This document shows, in pieces, positions 5,458 through 10,338 of a DNA stretch of 10,338 bases. A model generated the notes under the pieces. That model saw only the letters and a program-made list of their open reading frames with translations, was not told the origin of the DNA and ran no database searches. This DNA comes from DATKQI01 sp035532755 (lineage in GTDB: Bacteria; Pseudomonadota; Alphaproteobacteria; Acetobacterales; Acetobacteraceae), in contig DATKQI010000207.1 in NCBI GenBank assembly GCA_035532755.1, positions 1-10,338 of the forward strand, given 5' to 3'. The translations under genes were made by a program, and so were the position numbers. Position 1 is the stretch's first letter; each line of letters opens with the position of its first letter.

Positions 5458-5718
5458 ATGCGTCGTCTGATCCTGCTCGGCTTCGCCTTCTGCGTCGTCG
5501 GCGCCGCCCCCAGCTTTGCCGACCAGTCCTGCCATCTCACCGGCTCGCCGATGACGGCCGCGGCGATGAAGCAGAGCCTTGTCACCCGCGGCTACACCAC
5601 GGTGCGCAGCCTGAAGTTCCACAACGGCTGCTACGAGGCGTTCGGCCTCGACAAGAACGGCAAGCGGTTCAACCTGGAGCTGAACGGCCAGACCGGCGCC
5701 ATCCGGGCGAAGGAGTAG
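5458..5718 (+). CDS. Small exported PepSY-like protein
   Basis: 86 residues. Residues 1-21 are a clear Sec signal peptide (MRRL, then a hydrophobic core, then PSFA before DQS), so a periplasmic protein of about 65 residues is expected. The mature part looks like a single PepSY-type fold: helix MTAAAMKQSLVTRGYTTVRSL, then strands ending in FGLDKNGKRFNLELNGQTG. The last section is the usual PepSY ending of a strand, a [DN]-x-x-[TS]-G turn and a final strand. Two Cys (C25, C58) could form a disulfide in the periplasm. The next gene is a cytochrome b561 whose Shine-Dalgarno overlaps this stop codon, so they are co-translated. Small PepSY proteins are often encoded next to such cytochromes and a QseBC/TctDE-like system; the biochemical role is not settled. 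Confidence 0.85.
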   Translation: MRRLILLGFAFCVVGAAPSFADQSCHLTGSPMTAAAMKQSLVTRGYTTVRSLKFHNGCYEAFGLDKNGKRFNLELNGQTGAIRAKE

Positions 5719-5723
5719 CCGCC

Positions 5724-6362
5724 ATGCGCGCGCGCCCCGCCCGCCCCGAGACCGCACAGGTCAAGAATGCACAGGTCAAGGTATGGGACCCGTTCGTCCG
5801 CGCCTTCCACTGGACGACCGTGAGCCTGGTCGGGATCAACTTCCTGACCCCGGGTTCCGGGACGCGGCCGATCCATGTCGCGATCGGCTATGCCGTGCTG
5901 GGGCTGGTGGCGGCGCGCGTGCTGTGGGGGCTGGTCGGGACCCGCCACGCCCGCTTCGCGAATTTCGTCCGCCACCCGCGCACGGTGCTCACGTATCTGC
6001 GGCAGTTGCGGCAGGGGCGGGCGCCGCGGCACCTGGGCCATAATCCGGCCGGGGCCGCGATGATCGTGCTGCTGCTGCTCACCCTGCTCGGCATCGGCAC
6101 CACCGGCTGGCTGTCGCAGACCAATGCCTATTACGGCGTGTCCTGGGTGATGGACGTGCACGCCTTCCTCGCCTACGGGCTGTTGTGGCTGGTCGGGCTG
6201 CATGTGGCGGGCGTGCTGCTGTCGAGCCTGATGCACCGGGAGAACCTGGTGCGCGCCATGTTCACCGGGCGCAAGCCGCTGGTTTCAGCCGCCGGCCACC
6301 GGCCGGCCGATCTGCAACGTGAAGACGGCGCCGCCGCCGCCTCGTTCGGCCACGCCGACTGA
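5724..6362 (+). CDS. Cytochrome b561-type membrane cytochrome
   Basis: 212 residues, with four transmembrane helices. It matches the Ni-Fe hydrogenase/cytochrome b561 family (PF01292 type): VWDPFVRAFHW with His29 at the start of helix 1, His51 in HVAIGYAVLG, GLVGTRHARFANFVRHP, GHNPAGA, then His146 in VHAFLAYGLLW and His160 in GLHVAG. These four are the likely ligands for two b hemes. A conserved ending MHRENLVRAMFTGRKP is followed by a polar tail (about 188-212) that lies antisense to the kinase gene. Such proteins pass electrons across the inner membrane, usually from quinol to a periplasmic partner. AAGGAG lies 8 nt before the ATG at 5724, inside the PepSY stop region. The 3' end overlaps the convergent histidine kinase gene by 78 bp. 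Confidence 0.9.
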   Translation: MRARPARPETAQVKNAQVKVWDPFVRAFHWTTVSLVGINFLTPGSGTRPIHVAIGYAVLGLVAARVLWGLVGTRHARFANFVRHPRTVLTYLRQLRQGRAPRHLGHNPAGAAMIVLLLLTLLGIGTTGWLSQTNAYYGVSWVMDVHAFLAYGLLWLVGLHVAGVLLSSLMHRENLVRAMFTGRKPLVSAAGHRPADLQREDGAAAASFGHAD

Positions 6363-7670
6363 ACCGCGATGCGCGGCGGCGATCTCGGCGACGATCGCAA
6401 GCCCGAGGCCGGCGCCATTTCCGGAGGTGCCGGCCGGGCGGTGACCATGCTGGAAACGCTCGAATATCCGCGCCCGCTCGGGTTCGGCCACGCCTGGGCC
6501 ACGATCCAGCACGCGCAGCGTGCCGGGCGGCGCGATCTCCACCTCCACCGCGCTGCCCGGCGGGGCGTAGGCCAGTGCGTTCTCGATCAGGTTGGCGGCG
6601 GCCAGCGCCAAAGCGGCGTGGTTGCCGCGCACCGGCACCGGCGCGGCCGGGTCTTTCAACGACAGCTCGATGCCCTGGCGGATCGCCAGCGGCGCGAGGT
6701 CGCTGATCGCCTCCACCGCCACCGCCCGCAGATCGACCGGCTGCGACGTATCGAGCGGCAGCCCCTCCAGCCGCGCCATCTTCAGCATCTGGTCCACCAG
6801 CCGGGCCATCCGGTCCGCGTCGCGCCGCAACGCGACGGCCTCCGCACCCTCCGGCAGATCGTCCAGCCGGGCGGTCAGCACCGCGAGCGGGGTGCGCAGC
6901 GCGTGCGCGGCCTCTCCGGCGAACCGCCGCTGCACGGTCAGCCCGCGTTCGAGCCGCGCGAGCGCGGCATTCACCGCGCTGACCAGCGGCAGCACCTCCC
7001 GCGGCAGACCGGCCTGCGGCAGCCGCATGCCGGCGTTGGCCGGATCGACCCGCGCGGCGGCGGCCGAGGCAACGCGCAGCGGGCGCAGCCCGGCGCGGAT
7101 GGTGAGCACCCCGATCAGCACGGCCGCCGCCCCGATCGGCAGCAGCAGCCCCAGGCCGGTCACCATGAAATCCGACATCAGGCTGTTGACCAGCGCCTCC
7201 CGCTGCTCGCGCCCCTGCGCCACGACGATGCCGAGCCCATGGTCCCGCCGCAGATACCCGACCATCGGCGGCGCGTCGTGCCCCGCCCGCGGCACCTGGA
7301 ACAGCCCGGCTGCCGGCGGCCGCGGCAGGAAGGGTGCGAGCAGCGTGCCGGCGGCCGGGTCCGACCCGGCCAGCACATGGTTGGCCCCGTCCAGCACCAG
7401 ATAGAGCATCGCACCGTCCGAATAGCGGAACCGGACCGCCAGCGCCGGCGGCAGCGCCACCTTGATGCCGCCACCGGGCGCGCGGACCAGATGCCGCGCC
7501 ACGCTGCGGGCGAGGCCTTGCAGCGCGGCGTCGTCCAGCGAATGGATGGTGGCGATGCTGCGCCAGCCGACCGCGGCACCCGCCAGCCCCACCGCCAGCA
7601 CCATCACCGCCGCCAGCCGCCAGGCCAGCCGCGCCGACAGCGACGACCCCGCCCGCGCCGGCTGCCTCAC
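6285..7670 (-). CDS. Sensor histidine kinase (QseC/TctE-like)
   Basis: 461 residues, starting at GTG 7670. Layout: TM1 at about 15-37; a periplasmic sensor segment at about 38-165 resembling the 2CSK_N domain of QseC/TctE-type kinases (DDAALQGLARSVARHL, LYLVLDGANHVLAGSDP); TM2 at about 170-191; a HAMP-like linker; an H-box with His256 in EAAHALRTPLAVL; an N-box LIENALAYAP (Asn364); a G1 box LDRGPGV; an F box FERFQHG; and a G2 box GNGAGLGLAIV. All residues needed for autophosphorylation are present. The GTGA junction overlaps the regulator stop by 4 nt, so the two are translationally coupled. The 3' end overlaps the cytochrome gene tail to tail. The signal it detects cannot be read from sequence; the adjoining cytochrome and PepSY gene suggest a redox or envelope cue. 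Confidence 0.93.
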   Translation of the reverse strand: MRQPARAGSSLSARLAWRLAAVMVLAVGLAGAAVGWRSIATIHSLDDAALQGLARSVARHLVRAPGGGIKVALPPALAVRFRYSDGAMLYLVLDGANHVLAGSDPAAGTLLAPFLPRPPAAGLFQVPRAGHDAPPMVGYLRRDHGLGIVVAQGREQREALVNSLMSDFMVTGLGLLLPIGAAAVLIGVLTIRAGLRPLRVASAAAARVDPANAGMRLPQAGLPREVLPLVSAVNAALARLERGLTVQRRFAGEAAHALRTPLAVLTARLDDLPEGAEAVALRRDADRMARLVDQMLKMARLEGLPLDTSQPVDLRAVAVEAISDLAPLAIRQGIELSLKDPAAPVPVRGNHAALALAAANLIENALAYAPPGSAVEVEIAPPGTLRVLDRGPGVAEPERARIFERFQHGHRPAGTSGNGAGLGLAIVAEIAAAHRGSVGVAERGGGGAVFTLQIGRPVAGG

Positions 7671-8341
7671 GCCGGATCGGCCAGCAGATAGCCCACGCCG
7701 CGCAGGGTGTGCACCTGCACATCCACGCCGCTGTCCAGCAGCTTGCGCCGCAGCCGGTGCACCAGCACCTCGATCGCATTCGAGCCCAGCGGCTCGTCGA
7801 AGCTGTAGAGGCTCTGCTCGATCGCCTCGCGCGGGATCACCCGGCCGGGGCGGCGCAGCAGCATTTCCAGCAGCGCCGTCTCCCGCGGCGACAGGCGCAG
7901 CGGCGATCCGGCGGCCAGCACGTCGCGGGTGACGGTATCGAACGCCAGGTTGCCGAGTTCCAGGCGCAGGCCCAGCGCTGCGTTGGGCCGGCGCAACAGG
8001 GCGCGCAGGCGGGAGACCAGCTCGGGCATGTGGAACGGCTTCACCAGATAGTCGTCCGCCCCCGCATCGAGGCCGGCCACCCGGTCTTCCGGCCCGTCCC
8101 GCGCCGTGAGGATCAGCACCGGAACGGCGGCATCGCGGGCACGCAGCCGGCGCAGCAGCGCAAGCCCGTCACCATCGGGCAAGGCGAGGTCGAGGATGAC
8201 GGCATCATACGGCGCGACGCCCAGGTGATCCTCGGCCCCGGCCAGGTCGGGGGCCAGATCGACCGCGAACCCGGCCCGCCCGAGGGCGCGATGCAGCAGC
8301 TCCGCCAGTTCCTGTTCGTCCTCGATCGCCAGCAGGCGCAT
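7667..8341 (-). CDS. OmpR-family response regulator (QseB/TctD-like)
   Basis: 224 residues from the ATG at 8341. The receiver domain is at about 1-115: acidic pocket Glu7/Asp8, phospho-acceptor Asp51 in VILDLALPDGDG, Thr79 in LILTARD, and Lys101 in LVKPF. A winged-helix DNA-binding domain follows at about 125-222, with LRLSPRETALLEMLL, a recognition helix in GSNAIEVLVHRLRRKL and the wing VHTLRGVGYLL. The phrase YSFDEPLGSNAIEV is typical of the QseB/PmrA/TctD branch. It pairs with the kinase next to it. The frame is open 22 codons further upstream, but the receiver domain begins at MRLLAIEDE and the extra residues look non-coding. Candidate binding boxes lie before its own operon (8400-8415) and before the PepSY-cytochrome genes. 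Confidence 0.94.
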   Translation of the reverse strand: MRLLAIEDEQELAELLHRALGRAGFAVDLAPDLAGAEDHLGVAPYDAVILDLALPDGDGLALLRRLRARDAAVPVLILTARDGPEDRVAGLDAGADDYLVKPFHMPELVSRLRALLRRPNAALGLRLELGNLAFDTVTRDVLAAGSPLRLSPRETALLEMLLRRPGRVIPREAIEQSLYSFDEPLGSNAIEVLVHRLRRKLLDSGVDVQVHTLRGVGYLLADPA

Positions 8342-8399
8342 GAATCGTCCATCCGTCCGGGCAGGGCCGGCCTTTCGCGCCGGCGGGTACCACGCGGAC

Positions 8400-8415
8400 C
8401 TTACCACCGGCTTAC
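8400..8415 (-). promoter_or_regulatory. Candidate autoregulatory response-regulator box
   Basis: On the minus strand GTAAG (8415-8411), six bases CCGGTG, then GTAAG (8404-8400): a direct repeat with an 11-bp period identical in half-site and spacing to the one before the PepSY gene. It ends 58 bp before the response-regulator ATG and lies in the 88-bp gap after the upstream membrane-protein gene. Autoregulation of OmpR-family systems is common, so this is a plausible operator; binding is inferred. Confidence 0.55.
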
Positions 8416-8429
8416 GCCGCCGCAGCCTT

Positions 8430-8864
8430 TCAGGCGATGCGCCGCGACCGGCGATGGAGCAGCGGCAGGATCAGCCCGACGCCCAGCCCCCAGGTGCCGT
8501 TGATCAGGAAGGAGATCACGAAGGCGCGGACCGCCCAGCCGCCGGCCTCCGGCGCCCCCTTCAGCAGCGGCACGATGAACAGCCCGAACAGGGCGGCGAC
8601 GATGCCGAGCCCGATGCCAAGCTGCCACATCGGCCGGGCCGGCAGGCGCGGCAGCGCGAGGCCGAACACCGCCCCCCATACGCCGCCCCAGAAGCACAGA
8701 TCGAGCCACAGCGGGATGCCCAGCGGCGGGATCGGCACGGCGGGATAGGCCGGCGGCATCTCGCCCGCCAGATGCAGCAGCGCCCACATGCCCTGATGGA
8801 AGATCAGCACCGAGATCACCGCGGCGACGAACCCGCGCACGGCGCGCAGCATCGGGTCGGACAT
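8430..8864 (-). CDS. Small integral membrane protein of unknown function
   Basis: 144 residues and strongly hydrophobic, with four likely transmembrane helices at about 9-31, 52-72, 80-102 and 112-135, a Pro-rich loop (EMPPAYPAVPIPPLGIP) after the first, and a basic C-terminus (HRRSRRIA). The start is the ATG at 8864, with AGGGGG about 6 nt upstream; an open frame continues upstream to 9008, but it overlaps gmk and is not protein-like. It lies 52 nt downstream of gmk on the same strand and may be the last gene of the yicC-gmk transcript. I do not recognise the family; conserved hypothetical proteins of this size and topology are common in Acetobacteraceae. No catalytic or binding motif is visible. 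Confidence 0.75.
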   Translation of the reverse strand: MSDPMLRAVRGFVAAVISVLIFHQGMWALLHLAGEMPPAYPAVPIPPLGIPLWLDLCFWGGVWGAVFGLALPRLPARPMWQLGIGLGIVAALFGLFIVPLLKGAPEAGGWAVRAFVISFLINGTWGLGVGLILPLLHRRSRRIA

Positions 8865-8916
8865 GCCATTCCCCCTGGATATCGTTCCGGGGGACATGGT
8901 GGCGGGGAGCGCCCGA

Positions 8917-9585
8917 TCAATCCGATGCGCTGCCGGGACCTCCGGTTTCGCCCCCCACAAGGCCCGTCGCCAGGAAGTCCCGCAGCCCGATCTGCCGGGC
9001 GGTGCCAAGCCGGCCGGCGCGCAGCACGGCCCGCACGTCTTCCACCGCGCGCTCGAAGGCGTGGTTCACGATCACGTGCCCGAATTCCGCCCAGTGCGAC
9101 ATCTCGCTGCGGGCGGCCTGCATGCGCCGCGCGATCTCCGCGTCCGAATCCGCCGCCCGCGCCTGCAGCCGCGCCTCCAGAGCAGCAAGCGAAGGGGGCA
9201 GGATGAACACGCCCACCACATCGTCCGGCAACGCCGCGCGCAGTTGGCGGTGGCCCTGCCAGTCGATGTCGAACACCACGTCCTGCCCGGCGGCCAGGGC
9301 CTGTTCGACGGGGGCGCGCGGGGTGCCGTAGCCGCGATTGAACACGCGCGCCCATTCCAGCAGGCCGCCGGAGCGTGCGAGCGCGTCGAACTCGGCTTCC
9401 GTGCGGAAGAAATAATCCACCCCTTCGCGCTCGGTCGGCCGCGGGGCGCGGGTGGTGACGCTGATCGAGAGCGTCAGCCCCGGATCGGTGGCCAGCAGGG
9501 CCCGGGTGATGGAGGTCTTGCCGGCGCCGGAGGGGGCCACCAGCACGAGGCACAGGCCGCGGCGGCGGATCGGCTGGGTGCTCAT
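8917..9585 (-). CDS. gmk: Guanylate kinase
   Basis: 222 residues. It phosphorylates GMP to GDP with ATP, an essential step in making GTP and dGTP. The P-loop is APSGAGKTS at 17-25 (Lys23), with Ala in place of the usual first Gly. The GMP-binding signature is SVTTRAPRPTEREGVDYFF at about 42-60, including Arg46, Arg49 and Tyr58. Further conserved elements are LLEWARVFNRGYGTP, DIDWQGHRQLR and the lid region RMQAARSEMSHWAEFGHVIVN. The C-terminal tail (about 205-222) is Gly/Ser-rich and slightly longer than in E. coli. The start at ATG 9585 overlaps the yicC stop in ATGA, which excludes the longer upstream frame. The yicC-gmk pairing is seen in many alphaproteobacteria. Confidence 0.96.
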   Translation of the reverse strand: MSTQPIRRRGLCLVLVAPSGAGKTSITRALLATDPGLTLSISVTTRAPRPTEREGVDYFFRTEAEFDALARSGGLLEWARVFNRGYGTPRAPVEQALAAGQDVVFDIDWQGHRQLRAALPDDVVGVFILPPSLAALEARLQARAADSDAEIARRMQAARSEMSHWAEFGHVIVNHAFERAVEDVRAVLRAGRLGTARQIGLRDFLATGLVGGETGGPGSASD

Positions 9586-10338
9586 TCGATGTTCTGCACC
9601 TGTTCGCGCAACTGCTCGATCGCCGCCTTCAGCCGCAACCCGGTCGCGGTGAGCGCCACCGAGGCCGATTTGCTGCACAGCGTGTTCGCCTCCCGGTTGA
9701 ATTCCTGCATCAGGAAATCGAGCCGCCGCCCCACCGCCGCACCCTCGGCCAGCAGGGCGCGGGCAGCGTCGATATGGGCGGCCAGCCGGTCCAGCTCCTC
9801 CCGCACGTCCGACCGGCTGGCGAGCAGCGCCACCTCCTGGGCGATGCGCTCTTCCGGCAGCGCGGGGGTGGCGGCCAGCAGGGTTTGCACGCTCTCCAGC
9901 ATCCGGGCGCGCTGCTGCGCCGGCTGATCCGCCGCTTCGGCGAGCGCGGTCTCGCGCAGCGCGGCGATTTCGTCGAACTGGGCCAGGAGGACCGCGTGGA
10001 GGCGTGCCCCCTCGTCCCGCCGCGCGGTCTCGAGCGCGGCCAGTGCCGCGGTGAATCCGGCGGAGATGGCCGTGCGGGCGGCGGTTTCGTCGGCGGCCGG
10101 GGCGGCCGGGCGCAGGATGCCGGGCAGGGCGAGCAGCGCCTCCGCCCGCGGGGCAGGTGCGCCGGGGATGCGCGCGGCAAGGTCGAGCGCGAGGTGAAGC
10201 GCCTGATCGAGCGCCACGGCGTCCGCCGCCAGCACCGATTCCTCCCGCTTCACGGCGAGCGTGGCGGAGACATTGCCGCGCTTCAGCCGCTTCGCGGCCT
10301 GTTCGCGCAGGCCGGGTTCCAGCGCATCGAAACCGGGC
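9582..10338 (-). CDS. yicC: YicC family protein (5' end cut by window edge)
   Basis: 251 residues are visible; the frame continues past the right edge, so the N-terminus (roughly 35-50 residues) is missing. The visible start, PGFDALEPGLREQAAKRLKR then GNVSATLAV, matches the YicC N-terminal domain after its usual SMTGF and ELRSVN segments. A GTG at 10253 is internal Val, not a start. The C-terminal DUF1732 part carries the family's signature GRRLDFLMQEFNREANT and ends with LKAAIEQLREQVQNIE. A helical, Ala/Glu-rich middle joins the two. The E. coli homolog has been reported as an endoribonuclease influencing small-RNA stability; the role in this organism is inferred from family only. It overlaps gmk by 4 nt (ATGA). 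Confidence 0.93.
   Translation of the reverse strand, partial: PGFDALEPGLREQAAKRLKRGNVSATLAVKREESVLAADAVALDQALHLALDLAARIPGAPAPRAEALLALPGILRPAAPAADETAARTAISAGFTAALAALETARRDEGARLHAVLLAQFDEIAALRETALAEAADQPAQQRARMLESVQTLLAATPALPEERIAQEVALLASRSDVREELDRLAAHIDAARALLAEGAAVGRRLDFLMQEFNREANTLCSKSASVALTATGLRLKAAIEQLREQVQNIE

Noticed and set aside
5229..5585. Upstream extension of the LysM protein to an ATG at 5585
   Set aside because: The extra 119 residues are Arg/Trp/Cys-rich, overlap the PepSY gene on the other strand, and precede a clear transmembrane start at the ATG at 5228.
6369..7691. A 440-codon plus-strand frame opposite the histidine kinase
   Set aside because: Arg/Gln/His-rich antisense shadow with no domain signal.
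6262..7779. A 505-codon minus-strand frame overlapping the histidine kinase in another phase
   Set aside because: Ala/Gly/Arg-rich composition without motifs; the kinase frame has all H, N, G1, F and G2 boxes.
8863..9927. A 354-codon plus-strand frame opposite gmk and yicC
   Set aside because: Antisense to two strongly conserved housekeeping genes; the product has no recognisable fold.
10251..10253. GTG as the start of the YicC-family protein
   Set aside because: The frame continues upstream to the window edge with residues matching the YicC N-terminal domain, so this GTG encodes an internal Val.

Overview
This is a GC-rich (about 70% by eye), gene-dense chromosomal stretch with codons strongly biased to G or C at the third position. 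The mix of a PhaR-type polyhydroxyalkanoate (PHA) regulator, a short alphaproteobacterial-type psd-pssA pair, a QseB/TctD-like two-component system and a yicC-gmk pair points to an alphaproteobacterium. Acetobacteraceae/Rhodospirillales is my best guess, made from protein flavour and not from a marker gene. I see no mobile element, CRISPR array, rRNA or tRNA, and no gene-free stretch longer than about 230 bases.

Left part (1-2312): a PHA-metabolism locus built around a divergent promoter region. phaR reads rightward. Leftward run a small phasin/PhaE-like protein, a PHA-synthase-like alpha/beta hydrolase with a full Cys-Asp-His triad, and, cut by the window edge, the first seven codons of a gene that look like an acetyl-CoA acetyltransferase (phaA-type thiolase). 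The 141-bp gap between the divergent genes holds CTGC-N3-GCAG, a sequence of the type described for PhaR operators, so feedback control by PhaR is likely. The PhaE-like and hydrolase frames overlap out of phase by about 130 bp, which is either a real long overlap or a frameshift separating two halves of one gene.

Middle (2321-5228, all leftward): a gene for a membrane-anchored Ig-like/LysM protein, then psd and pssA, the two enzymes that make phosphatidylethanolamine from CDP-diacylglycerol and serine. psd and pssA overlap by ATGA. The genes are in reverse pathway order but in one likely transcript.

Right-middle (5376-8415): a signalling and redox module. Rightward, a small exported PepSY-like protein and a cytochrome b561-type membrane cytochrome. 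Leftward and convergent, an OmpR-family response regulator and its histidine kinase (GTGA overlap). Both transcription units carry the same 11-bp-period direct repeat GTAAG-N6-GTAAG about 60 bp before their start codons, a strong hint that the response regulator controls both itself and the PepSY-cytochrome pair. The cytochrome and kinase genes overlap tail to tail by 78 bp.

Right end (8430-10338, leftward): a YicC-family protein truncated by the window edge, gmk (guanylate kinase, ATGA overlap with yicC), and a small four-helix membrane protein of unknown function.
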